From positions 387,459 to 451,458 of the forward strand of contig NZ_JEMG01000001.1 in NCBI RefSeq assembly GCF_000600295.1: 64,000 nucleotides of DNA, written 5' to 3'. Below are positions 1 to 8,188 of this stretch, in pieces; the stretch's first letter is position 1, and each line of letters opens with the position of its first letter. This stretch comes from Hylemonella gracilis str. Niagara R (lineage in GTDB: Bacteria; Pseudomonadota; Gammaproteobacteria; Burkholderiales; Burkholderiaceae_C). A model generated the notes under the pieces. It was not told the origin of the DNA, did not search any database, and saw nothing but the letters and a program-made list of their open reading frames with translations. The translations under genes were made by a program, and so were the position numbers.

Positions 1-2
1 AT

Positions 3-638
3 CTGGCCGACGGCGTGCTCCTGACAGGCTCGCCGTCCAATGTGCATCCCAGCCATTTCGAGGAAGGGGTGCAAGACCCCAGCCTGCCGCTCGACCCCGA
101 GCGCGACGCCTGGACCTTGCCCTTCATCCGCGCCGCGTTGGAGCGGGGCATCCCGATGTTCGCGATCTGCCGCGGTTTCCAGGAAACCAATGTGGCGCTC
201 GGTGGCAGCCTGCACCAGGCCGTGCAAGAGATCGAGGGCAAGAACGACCACCGGGGTGCGCCCGATGACCCGAAAGCGCCCCCCGAGGTGGTCTATGCGC
301 AGGCGCATCCGGTGCGGGTGCAAGCCGGCGGGCGGCTCGCGGGCATCGTCGGGCAGGAAGAATTCCAGGTCAACTCGGTGCATGGCCAGGGCGTGAACCG
401 CCTGGCCCCCGGCCTGCGCGTGGAAGCGCGTGCGCCCGACGGCCTGGTCGAAGCGTTTTCCGCCGAGACCGTGGCGGGTCGACCGGTACCGGGTTTTAAT
501 CTTTGCGTGCAGTGGCACCCCGAGTGGCTGGCCGCGCACAACCCCATTTCGCTCAAGCTGTTCCGCGCCTTCGGTGAAGCCTGCGTGCTCTACCGTGATC
601 GGCACCGCGCCCCTCAGCCAGCAGCGTTGCGCGCCTGA
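3..638 (+). CDS. puuD: Gamma-glutamyl-GABA hydrolase, class I glutamine amidotransferase-like (PuuD/SpuA family), 5' end outside window
   Basis: The frame is open to the left window edge, so the N-terminus is missing; 211 residues are visible. Peptidase C26 features are present: the nucleophile Cys in AICRGFQE (codon 168-170) and the catalytic His-Glu in QWHPEW near the C-terminus, with the family context LLTGSPSNVHP before them. The family releases GABA or related acids from gamma-glutamyl conjugates in the cytoplasm. The next genes are a gamma-glutamylamine synthetase and a putrescine aminotransferase, as in Pseudomonas spuABC. The exact substrate is inferred from context. The 125 bp before the next gene contain a GC-rich inverted repeat around 650-669 without a T tract. 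Confidence 0.88.
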   Translation: MADGVLLTGSPSNVHPSHFEEGVQDPSLPLDPERDAWTLPFIRAALERGIPMFAICRGFQETNVALGGSLHQAVQEIEGKNDHRGAPDDPKAPPEVVYAQAHPVRVQAGGRLAGIVGQEEFQVNSVHGQGVNRLAPGLRVEARAPDGLVEAFSAETVAGRPVPGFNLCVQWHPEWLAAHNPISLKLFRAFGEACVLYRDRHRAPQPAALRA

Positions 639-762
639 AGCCCTGGCCCGGTCCGCAGGTCTGCGGGCCGTCGCAACGCCTCTGGCCGCGAGCAGGAACA
701 GTCCGCCTTCGCGCTTCGCCTGCACCGGCCGTCATCCGTGAACAGAACAGTGGGAGATTTCC

Positions 763-2127
763 ATGGTTGAGAAAAACAACTTCGGCTTCGCCGAACTCGA
801 ACGGTGGCTCAATGAACGCCGCGTCACCGAAATTGAATGCCTGGTGCCCGACCTCACAGGCGTGGCGCGCGGCAAGATCCTGCCGCGCGAGAAATTCACC
901 GAGGATCGCGGCATGCGCCTGCCCCAGGTGACGGTGGCGATGAGCGTGACGGGGGAGTTTCCCGAGGACGGTCCTTACTACGACGTCATCGACCCGACCG
1001 ACCGCGACATGCAGCTGCGGCCCGACCCGAGCACGGTGCGCATCGTGCCCTGGGCCATCGACCCGACGGCCCAAGTGATCCACGACTGCTTTGACCACGA
1101 GGGCAAGCTCATCCCCTACGCGCCGCGCAGCGTGCTGCGCAAGGTTTGCGAGCTGTACGCCGCCGAGGGTTGGAACCCCGTGGTCGCGCCAGAGCTGGAG
1201 TTTTACCTGACCGCGCGCAACACCGACGCCAACACGCCGCTGCGTCCGCCCATTGGCCGCAGCGGCCGCGCCGAGACTTCGCGTCAGGCCTACAGCATCG
1301 ACGCGGTCAACGAGTTCGATCCGCTGTTCGAGGACATCTACGCCTACTGCGAGCAGATGGGCCTGAACGTGGACACGCTGATCCACGAAGTCGGCGCGGG
1401 TCAGATGGAGATCAACTTCTTCCATGCCCATCCCATGGGCCTGGCCGACGAGGTGTTCTTCTTCAAGCGCACCGTGCGTGAGGCCGCGATGCGTCACGAC
1501 ATGTACGCCACCTTCATGGCCAAGCCCATCGCCGGCGAACCTGGCAGCGCCATGCACATCCACCAAAGCGTGGTGGACAAGACGGGCCGCAACATCTTCA
1601 GCAAGCCGGACGGCACGCCTTCGGACGCGTTCTACCACTACATCGGCGGCCTCCAGCGCTACACACCGGCCGCGATGGCCTTGCTGGCGCCTTATGTGAA
1701 CAGCTACCGGCGCCTGTCGCGCTTCACGGCCGCGCCCATCAACATCGAGTGGGGCCAGGACAACCGCACGGTGGGCATCCGCTCGCCGATTTCCACGCCC
1801 GAGGCGCGTCGCCTGGAAAACCGCGTGATCGGCGCCGACGCCAACCCCTACATCGCCATGGCCGTGACGCTGGCCTGCGGCTACCTGGGCATGAAGAACA
1901 AGATCAAGCCCAAGGACGAGATGAAGGGGGATGCCTACCTGACGCCGTTTGCCTTGCCGCGTGGCCAGAGTGATGCCCTGGACCTGCTGCGCAAGGAAAC
2001 CGATTTGCACGAGGTGCTGGGCAAGGAATTCGTGACCGTCTACAGCGAGATCAAGGAAATCGAGTTCGATGAGTACATGAAAGTCATCTCGCCTTGGGAG
2101 CGTGAGCATCTGCTGCTGCACGTCTGA
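763..2127 (+). CDS. puuA: Gamma-glutamylpolyamine synthetase, glutamine synthetase family (PuuA/SpuB-like)
   Basis: A 454-residue glutamine synthetase-fold ligase. It has the metal/glutamate-binding stretch EVGAGQMEINFF near residues 209-220 and the ATP-binding signature KPIAGEPGSAMHIHQS at about 254-269. The C-terminus lacks the NLYDLP adenylylation loop of housekeeping GlnA, as expected for polyamine ligases. PuuA couples ATP hydrolysis to joining glutamate to putrescine. Position between the amidotransferase and an aminotransferase matches SpuB of Pseudomonas. The start at 763 follows a GGGAG-type ribosome site. Which polyamine is used cannot be read from sequence. Confidence 0.88.
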   Translation: MVEKNNFGFAELERWLNERRVTEIECLVPDLTGVARGKILPREKFTEDRGMRLPQVTVAMSVTGEFPEDGPYYDVIDPTDRDMQLRPDPSTVRIVPWAIDPTAQVIHDCFDHEGKLIPYAPRSVLRKVCELYAAEGWNPVVAPELEFYLTARNTDANTPLRPPIGRSGRAETSRQAYSIDAVNEFDPLFEDIYAYCEQMGLNVDTLIHEVGAGQMEINFFHAHPMGLADEVFFFKRTVREAAMRHDMYATFMAKPIAGEPGSAMHIHQSVVDKTGRNIFSKPDGTPSDAFYHYIGGLQRYTPAAMALLAPYVNSYRRLSRFTAAPINIEWGQDNRTVGIRSPISTPEARRLENRVIGADANPYIAMAVTLACGYLGMKNKIKPKDEMKGDAYLTPFALPRGQSDALDLLRKETDLHEVLGKEFVTVYSEIKEIEFDEYMKVISPWEREHLLLHV

Positions 2128-2136
2128 TGAACATGG

Positions 2137-2223
2137 CTCCCCCCCGAAGCGCCTTCGGCGCCTCTCCCTCAAGGGGGCGCACTCAGTGGCCCGGCAAAGC
2201 CGGTTCCACGAGTGCCCCCGAAG
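2137..2223. repeat. REP-like intergenic element, copy 1
   Basis: About 87 bp between puuA and spuC. It contains a short hairpin around GCGCCTTCGGCGC, then the phrase CCTCAAGGGGGCGC, and then a longer imperfect inverted repeat at 2180-2214 centred on CCGGCAAAGCCGG with flanking CACTC/GAGTG arms. The same architecture recurs at 10985-11060. Elements of this kind are common between genes in Comamonadaceae. It has no T tract, so it is not a classical terminator, but it could affect mRNA processing between the two genes. Confidence 0.6.
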
Positions 2224-2236
2224 GAACGCTTGGTCA

Positions 2237-3646
2237 ATGAATGCACGCATGAAACCTGTAGCGCAACGCACCACTGCCGAATGGCAACAGGCCGATTCGG
2301 CGCACTACCTGCACCCATTCACCGACCACGGCGCGTTGTCGCGCAAGGGCGCGCGCATCATCACCCGCGCCGATGACATCTACCTCTGGGACAGCGAGGG
2401 GCAGAAGATCCTCGACGCCATGAGCGGCCTGTGGTGCGTCAACGTGGGTTATGGCCGACAGGAGCTGATCGAGGCGGCGACGCGGCAGTTGCAGACGCTG
2501 CCCTTCTACAACAGCTTCTTCAACACCGCGACCCCGCCCGCCATCGAACTGGCCGAGTTGCTGGCCCAGGTCACGCCGCCGCAGTTTCAGCATGTCTTTT
2601 TCGGCGGCTCGGGCTCGGAGAGCAACGACACCGTCGTGCGCCTGGTGCGGCGTTATTGGGATCTGCAGGGCCAACCCGAGCGCAAGGTCATCATCAGCCG
2701 CAAGAACGCCTACCACGGTTCCACCATGGCTGGTGCTTCCTTGGGGGGCATGTCCGAGATGCACCAACAAGGGGGGCTGCCCATTCCCGATATCGTGCAC
2801 ATCGAACAGCCTTTCTGGTTTGCGCTGGGGCGTGATGACAAGGGCGCGCGGTTGAGCCGCGAGGACTTCGGCCGCAAGGCCGCCAGCTGGCTGGACGACA
2901 AGATCAAGGAAATCGGCCCGGGGCGCGTGGCCGCCTTCATCGGCGAACCGGTGCAGGGCGCGGGCGGCGTGATCGTTCCGCCGTCGACCTACTGGCCCGA
3001 GATCCAGCGCATTTGCGACCAGCACGGCATCCTGCTGGTGTCCGACGAGGTGATCACCGGTTTCGGTCGCACCGGGCAATGGTTTGGCTGCGAGACCATG
3101 GGAACGAAACCCGACCTGATGACCTTCGCCAAGGGCGTGACCAGCGGCTACATCCCCCTGGGCGGCGTGATGGTGGGCGAGCGCGTGGCCAAGGCGCTCG
3201 CCGACGGTGGCGAATTCGCCCATGGTTACACCTACAGTGGGCACCCGGTGGCTTGCGCGGTGGCGGTGGCCAACATCCGCCTGATCCAGCGCGAGGGGCT
3301 GGTCGAACGCGTGCGGGAAGACACCGGGCCGTACTTGGCCGAACGCTACGCGGAGTTGGCCGACCATCCCCTGGTGGGCGAAGCGCAGACCTGCGGCCTG
3401 ATGGCGGCCTTGCAACTGGTGCGGGACAAGTCCAGCGGCGCGGCGTTCCCGTCCGAACTGGCGGTGGGCATGATGTGCCGGGCCCACTGCTTCCGCGAGG
3501 GGCTGATCATGCGCGCCGTGGGCGACCGCATGATCATCGCGCCGCCGCTGTCCATGACCCGCGCCCAGATCGACGAGATGGCGGCGCTGATCCGCCGCTG
3601 CCTGGACCTGACCCTGGCCGAGCTGAGGCAGAAAGGCGCGTTCTGA
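2237..3646 (+). CDS. spuC: Putrescine--pyruvate/2-oxoacid aminotransferase (SpuC-like), class III PLP
   Basis: A 469-residue class III aminotransferase. DEVITGFGRTG carries the PLP-ring Asp (D270), and TFAKGVTSGYIPLGG carries the Schiff-base Lys (K299). The N-terminal HYLHPFTDH and the SGLWCVNVGYGR segment are typical of the omega-amine/putrescine aminotransferase group. The likely reaction is putrescine plus pyruvate to 4-aminobutanal plus alanine. The ATG at 2237 was chosen because upstream residues are encoded by the REP-like repeat and do not look like this family. It is third in a spu-like gene order. The amino acceptor is inferred. Confidence 0.86.
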   Translation: MNARMKPVAQRTTAEWQQADSAHYLHPFTDHGALSRKGARIITRADDIYLWDSEGQKILDAMSGLWCVNVGYGRQELIEAATRQLQTLPFYNSFFNTATPPAIELAELLAQVTPPQFQHVFFGGSGSESNDTVVRLVRRYWDLQGQPERKVIISRKNAYHGSTMAGASLGGMSEMHQQGGLPIPDIVHIEQPFWFALGRDDKGARLSREDFGRKAASWLDDKIKEIGPGRVAAFIGEPVQGAGGVIVPPSTYWPEIQRICDQHGILLVSDEVITGFGRTGQWFGCETMGTKPDLMTFAKGVTSGYIPLGGVMVGERVAKALADGGEFAHGYTYSGHPVACAVAVANIRLIQREGLVERVREDTGPYLAERYAELADHPLVGEAQTCGLMAALQLVRDKSSGAAFPSELAVGMMCRAHCFREGLIMRAVGDRMIIAPPLSMTRAQIDEMAALIRRCLDLTLAELRQKGAF

Positions 3647-3836
3647 TGCGCGCGGCCTGGCGGGGCCGGTGTCGACTGTGGCACGGACTTTGCCTTTTTC
3701 AATTTCATCCGTCCGAGGCGGATTTTGCGCGCTGATTGCCCTGAAAATCGGCCCAAAATGCCCAGTGCAAGCTTTCATACCGTTCACCCGACCTGATCTT
3801 CCCGGCAACACTCTTCGGCAATAGGAGGCCATCGTC

Positions 3837-4973
3837 ATGAAGCTGAAATTCCGCTCTTGTTCCGCGCTCGCCACGGTGGCGGCGACCTTGATTTCCTCGG
3901 CCGCCCTGCTCTGGGGGACAAGTGCCGCAGCGCAGGGAACGAAGGTGCTGAACATCTACAACTGGTCGGACTACATCGCCGACGACACGATCGCCAATTT
4001 CGAGAAGGAAACCGGCATCAAGGTCCGGTACGACAACTTCGACAACAACGAAATCGTGCACGCCAAGCTGGTGGCGGGCAAGACGGGGTATGACATCGTC
4101 GTGCCCACGTCCAACTGGGCGGCCTTGCAGCTCTCGGCAGGCCTGTTCACGCCCCTGGATCGCAGCAAGATCCCGAACCTCAAGAACCTGGACGCGCCCT
4201 TGATGGCCCAGCTGGCCTCGGTCGATCCGGGCAACCAGCATCTCGTGCCCTGGTTGTGGGGTTACACCACCGTGGGCATCAACGTGGACAAGGTCAAGAA
4301 GGCCATAGGCGGCGAGCTGCCTGCCAATGTCTGGGACCTGATCTTCAAGCCCGAGTACGTGAGCAAGCTCAGGTCCTGCGGCGTGTCCGTGCTGGACTCG
4401 GCCGACGAAGTGGTGCCCGCCGCCCTGCATTACCTGGGCAAGCCCCGCGTCTCCCGCAACGCCGCCGACTACAACGCGGCCTTGGCCCTGCTCAAGAGCA
4501 TCCGTCCCCATGTGACGCTGTTCAGCTCCTCGGGCTACATCAACGACATGGCCAGCGGCTCGATCTGCCTGGCCCTGGGCTGGTCCGGTGACATCAACAT
4601 CGCCCGTCAGCGTGCCATCGACAACAAGACGGGTCAGAACATCCAGGCCTTGGTGCCGTCCACCGGGGGCCTGCTCTTCTTCGACGTGATGGCGATTCCC
4701 GCGGACGCGCCGAACGTTGAAAATGCCTACAAATTCATCGACTACATCCTGCGTCCCCAGGTCAACGCCGGGCTGACCAACAAGGTGTTCTATCCGAATG
4801 GCACGTATGCCGTGTCCAAGCCCTATATCAACCCGGCGGTGGCCAACAACAGCTCGGTGTTCCTGTCGGCGGCCGACATGGGCAAGATGGTTGGTTTTGC
4901 TGACCAGCAGCTGACCAACGAGATCCGTCGCAACCAGAACCGGGTCTACACCGCGTTCAAGACCGGCATGTAA
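3837..4973 (+). CDS. potF: Periplasmic polyamine-binding protein of ABC transporter (PotF/SpuD-like)
   Basis: A 378-residue extracellular solute-binding protein. A signal peptide (basic MKLKFR, hydrophobic core, SAAAQG cleavage region near residue 33) is followed by LNIYNWSDYI, the hallmark start of PotF/PotD proteins; the Trp-Ser pair contacts the ligand amine. LGWSGDI carries another ligand Trp/Asp pair. A strong AGGAGG ribosome site precedes the ATG. Pseudomonas spu has two receptors (SpuD, SpuE); only one is present here. It should deliver putrescine or a longer polyamine to the ATPase/permease genes that follow. Confidence 0.9.
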   Translation: MKLKFRSCSALATVAATLISSAALLWGTSAAAQGTKVLNIYNWSDYIADDTIANFEKETGIKVRYDNFDNNEIVHAKLVAGKTGYDIVVPTSNWAALQLSAGLFTPLDRSKIPNLKNLDAPLMAQLASVDPGNQHLVPWLWGYTTVGINVDKVKKAIGGELPANVWDLIFKPEYVSKLRSCGVSVLDSADEVVPAALHYLGKPRVSRNAADYNAALALLKSIRPHVTLFSSSGYINDMASGSICLALGWSGDINIARQRAIDNKTGQNIQALVPSTGGLLFFDVMAIPADAPNVENAYKFIDYILRPQVNAGLTNKVFYPNGTYAVSKPYINPAVANNSSVFLSAADMGKMVGFADQQLTNEIRRNQNRVYTAFKTGM

Positions 4974-5032
4974 GGCGGCTGGCCCGTTGTCACGATAATC
5001 GCCCCTTTTCAACCCTAGTCGCAAGGCGAACA

Positions 5033-6142
5033 ATGAGCAGCCCCCAGAGCAGCCATAACGCGAAGTTCCTGCAGATCAAGAGCGTGGTCAAGGAATTTGG
5101 CGGTTACAAGGCCGTCAACAACGTCAACATCGACATCGCCAAGGGCGAGATCTTCGCCTTGCTGGGCCCCTCGGGCTGCGGCAAGACGACCTTGCTGCGC
5201 ATGCTGGCTGGGTTCGAGACGCCCACCTCGGGCAGCATCGTGCTGGATGGGGTGGATCTCGTGGGGCTGCCGCCCTATGAGCGGCCGCTGAACATGATGT
5301 TTCAGTCCTATGCGCTGTTTCCACACCTCACGGTCTGGGACAACATCGCCTTCGGCCTGCGTCGCGAAGGCATGGCCAAGGCCGAGGTGGCCGAACGGGT
5401 CGAGGCCATGCTCAAGCTGGTGCAACTGGGCAAGTTCGCCCAACGCAAGCCGCACCAGCTCTCTGGCGGCCAGCAGCAGCGCGTGGCGCTGGCGCGCAGC
5501 CTGGCCAAGCAGCCCCAATTGCTGCTGCTGGACGAGCCGCTGGGCGCGCTCGACAAGAAGCTGCGCGAGCAGACCCAGATCGAGCTGGTCAACATCATCG
5601 AGCAGGTCGGCGTGACCTGCGTGATGGTCACCCACGACCAGGAAGAGGCCATGACCATGGCCTCGCGCATGGCCGTGATGAGCGAGGGGCGCTTCTTGCA
5701 GGTTGGCGCGCCGGCGGAGATCTACGAGACGCCGCAGTCGCGCTTCGTGGCCGACTTCATCGGCAACGTCAACCTGATGGACGGCACGCTGGACGTGGAC
5801 GACGTGGCGCATTGCGAGATCGCCTGCAGCGACGTGCGTCACTACGTGGGCCACGGGATCACGGGCACCGAGGACATGGCGGTCACGGTCGCGCTGCGGC
5901 CGGAAAAGATCAGGCTCTCGCGTCAGGCGCCCGAGGACACGCGTTTCAACGCGGTCAAGGGCACCGTCAAGGAGCTGTCTTATTTCGGCGGCCTGACCAT
6001 TTACCGCGTCAAGCTGGCCAGTGGCGCGATGCTCAAGGTCAGCATGGCCAACACCGAGCGCCATCCGGACGACATCTTCACCTGGGACGACGAGGTCTGG
6101 GCGCATTGGAGCCCGCAGGCCCAGGTCGTGCTCACGCAATAA
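5033..6142 (+). CDS. potG: Polyamine ABC transporter ATP-binding protein (PotG/SpuF-like)
   Basis: A 369-residue ABC ATPase: Walker A GPSGCGKTT (about 45-53), signature LSGGQQQR (about 143-150), Walker B LLLLDEP (about 163-169) and the switch His in MVTHDQEEAM. A C-terminal TOBE-type beta domain starts around residue 285, as in PotA/PotG. It energises import by the two permeases just downstream. A GATAAT hexamer at 4994-4999 could be the -10 of an internal promoter, but no convincing -35 is visible. Confidence 0.93.
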   Translation: MSSPQSSHNAKFLQIKSVVKEFGGYKAVNNVNIDIAKGEIFALLGPSGCGKTTLLRMLAGFETPTSGSIVLDGVDLVGLPPYERPLNMMFQSYALFPHLTVWDNIAFGLRREGMAKAEVAERVEAMLKLVQLGKFAQRKPHQLSGGQQQRVALARSLAKQPQLLLLDEPLGALDKKLREQTQIELVNIIEQVGVTCVMVTHDQEEAMTMASRMAVMSEGRFLQVGAPAEIYETPQSRFVADFIGNVNLMDGTLDVDDVAHCEIACSDVRHYVGHGITGTEDMAVTVALRPEKIRLSRQAPEDTRFNAVKGTVKELSYFGGLTIYRVKLASGAMLKVSMANTERHPDDIFTWDDEVWAHWSPQAQVVLTQ

Positions 6143-6175
6143 ACACGAGGTGCCACAGGCAAGCAGGTCCCCGCC

Positions 6176-7150
6176 ATGAGCAGTGTCATCTCCCCCTCTT
6201 CCGCCGCGCCCGACCCGGGCACGGGTTACGTGCGCTTTCGCCCCGCCTGGTGGCGTGGCCGCAGCGCGGTCATCGGCATCCCCTATGTCTGGTTGCTGCT
6301 GTTCTTCCTCGCGCCTTTCCTGATCGTCCTCAATTACTCGGTGTCCGAGATGGGGCCCGTGATGGCCCAGGAGCTGATGACCATCAAGGACGGCGTGGTC
6401 CATCTGAGTTTCAAGTACGCCAACTACGTCTTTTTGTTCAGCGACGACCTCTACGTCAGAGCCTATCTCTCCAGTCTGAAGTACGCAGCCGTCACCACGG
6501 CCTGCTGCCTCTTCATCGGCTACCCCTTTGCCTACTTCATGGCGCGGGCCAAGGCCACGGTGCAGCCTCTGCTGCTGATGCTGGTCATGCTGCCCTTCTG
6601 GACTTCCTTCCTGCTGCGTGTCTACGCCTGGAAGGGCCTGCTCAGCGAAGGTGGCTGGGGCGCCTCGGTGCTGAATTTCCTGGGGTTGGACCATCTGCTG
6701 ATGGCCATGGGCGTCATCAACGCGCCTGGCATGTACCTGTACACACCGTTCTCCCTGGTCATCGGCATGACCTACACCTACCTGCCCTTCATGATCCTGC
6801 CGCTCTACGCCAACCTGGCCAAGATGGATCTGCGCCTGCTCGAGGCCGCGGCCGATCTGGGCGCCACGCCCTGGACGGCGTTCTGGAAGGTGACGGTGCC
6901 CCTGTCCAAGGCCGGCATCATCGCGGGCTCCATGTTGGTCTTCATCCCCTGCATCGGCGAATTCGTCATCCCTGAAATGCTGGGTGGCGCGCGCACGCTG
7001 ATGATCGGGCGCGTGTTGTGGGACGAGTTCTTCAGCAACAACGACTGGCCCATGGCGTCCACCGTGGCCGTGGTGCTGGTGCTGCTGATCGTCGTGCCCC
7101 TGGCCATCTTCAACAAATACCAGGCAGAGGCCCAGGAGAAGGCCAAATGA
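6176..7150 (+). CDS. potH: Polyamine ABC transporter permease (PotH/SpuG-like)
   Basis: A 324-residue inner-membrane permease with about six hydrophobic segments and the EAA coupling loop LEAAADLGATPWTAFWKVTVPLS, which docks on the ATPase. It has the PotH/PotB arrangement with a long first periplasmic loop. Its stop codon overlaps the ATG of a 27-codon reading frame in ATGA fashion. The encoded protein should form a heterodimeric channel with PotI. Confidence 0.92.
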   Translation: MSSVISPSSAAPDPGTGYVRFRPAWWRGRSAVIGIPYVWLLLFFLAPFLIVLNYSVSEMGPVMAQELMTIKDGVVHLSFKYANYVFLFSDDLYVRAYLSSLKYAAVTTACCLFIGYPFAYFMARAKATVQPLLLMLVMLPFWTSFLLRVYAWKGLLSEGGWGASVLNFLGLDHLLMAMGVINAPGMYLYTPFSLVIGMTYTYLPFMILPLYANLAKMDLRLLEAAADLGATPWTAFWKVTVPLSKAGIIAGSMLVFIPCIGEFVIPEMLGGARTLMIGRVLWDEFFSNNDWPMASTVAVVLVLLIVVPLAIFNKYQAEAQEKAK

Positions 7151-7230
7151 GCGCATTGCAAAGCAATACCGTGCTGATTCGTCAAGCAAGCTTGCACCGC
7201 AGCGCGAAGCGCGGAGGTGTTGCACCATGA
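7147..7230 (+). CDS. Possible 27-residue small protein bridging potH and potI
   Basis: An ATG overlaps the potH stop (ATGA at 7147-7150), and its TGA overlaps the potI ATG in the same way (ATGA at 7227-7230). The frame fills the whole gap between the permease genes. The deduced peptide begins MSALQSNTVLIRQ and ends basic (RSAKRGGVAP); it has no membrane segment or recognised domain. It may be a coupling device that carries ribosomes from potH to potI, a real microprotein, or a chance frame. A GGAGG potI ribosome site (about 7213-7217) lies inside it. Confidence 0.35.
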   Translation: MSALQSNTVLIRQASLHRSAKRGGVAP

Positions 7231-8081
7231 GCAAAGCCCTCTTCAGCGCCCGTTTCGCGGCCGGCTTTGGCAAGGGTTGGTTGGTCGCCGGCCTGCTGTT
7301 CCTCTACCTGCCGATGGTGGCCTTGGTCATCTTCTCCTTCAACAAGTCGCCCCTGCCCACCAGCTGGGGAGGTTTCACCCTGGACTGGTACGTCAAGCTC
7401 GCGGGTGACCGGGAGATCCTCAACGCGCTCTGGCTTTCGCTCAAGATCGCCTTCCTGTCGGCCTGTCTGTCCGTCACCTTTGGCACTTTGGCGGCTTTCG
7501 CGCTCGTGAAGTACAAGCGCTTCCGCGGGCGAACCTTCTTCTCCGGCATGGTCAACGCGCCCCTGGTGATGCCCGAGGTCATCCAGGGCCTCTCTCTGCT
7601 GCTGTTGCTGGTCGCCGTGCAGCGCGCCATCGGCATTCCCGAGCGTGGCCTGATCACGATCCTGCTCGGCCACATGATGATGGGCCTGGCCTATGCCACC
7701 GTGGTGATCGCCGCGCGTCTGCAAGCCATCAATCCGCAGCTGGAAGAAGCCGCCATGGATCTGGGCGCCAAGCCCTGGCAGGTCTTCACCTTGGTCACCT
7801 TGCCTTCGATTTCGCAGGCCCTGCTGTCTGCTTGGCTTCTGACCTTCAGTCTGTCGCTGGACGACGTGGTGATCTCGGCCTTTCTTTCGGGTCCGGGTGC
7901 GACCACCATGCCGCTGGTCATCTTCTCGCGTGCGCGTCTGGGGCTCGACCCCACGGTCAACGCGGTGGCCACGGTGATCATCGTCGTGGTCGCCATCTGC
8001 GTCACCATCGCCAGCGTACTGGTCGCTCGCGCGGAACGGCGTCGCGCCGCAGACATCAGCGCCGCGGCGCGCAGCGACTAG
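7227..8081 (+). CDS. potI: Polyamine ABC transporter permease (PotI/SpuH-like)
   Basis: A 284-residue permease with about six membrane segments and the EAA loop LEEAAMDLGAKPWQVFTLVTLPS (about residues 171-193). The N-terminal FLYLPMVALVIFSFNKS is typical of PotC/PotI. It has its own GCGGAGG ribosome site 8 nt before the ATG. It pairs with PotH in the inner membrane. The next gene, for an outer-membrane barrel, starts about 100 bp downstream. Confidence 0.92.
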   Translation: MSKALFSARFAAGFGKGWLVAGLLFLYLPMVALVIFSFNKSPLPTSWGGFTLDWYVKLAGDREILNALWLSLKIAFLSACLSVTFGTLAAFALVKYKRFRGRTFFSGMVNAPLVMPEVIQGLSLLLLLVAVQRAIGIPERGLITILLGHMMMGLAYATVVIAARLQAINPQLEEAAMDLGAKPWQVFTLVTLPSISQALLSAWLLTFSLSLDDVVISAFLSGPGATTMPLVIFSRARLGLDPTVNAVATVIIVVVAICVTIASVLVARAERRRAADISAAARSD

Positions 8082-8188
8082 GAAGGCCAACCCGCAAGAA
8101 CACACGCCTGCTCGACGGTCCTTCCTTGATCGACCATCTGCATGTCAGGGCCCCTACACCCGATACCACTTCACACAAGGAGAAGCCG

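Noticed and set aside
638-762. Rho-independent terminator after puuD
   Set aside because: A GC-rich inverted repeat is present around 650-669, but the loop would be only 2 nt and no T tract follows.
553-5033. Long open frames on the minus strand opposite puuA, spuC and potF
   Set aside because: They mirror high third-position GC of the real genes, lack ribosome sites and family motifs, and encode His/Arg/Gly-rich low-complexity text.
5015-7273. A 750-codon minus-strand open frame across the potG-potH region
   Set aside because: Antisense to three well-supported genes and of low-complexity HQGD-rich composition; a codon-bias artefact.
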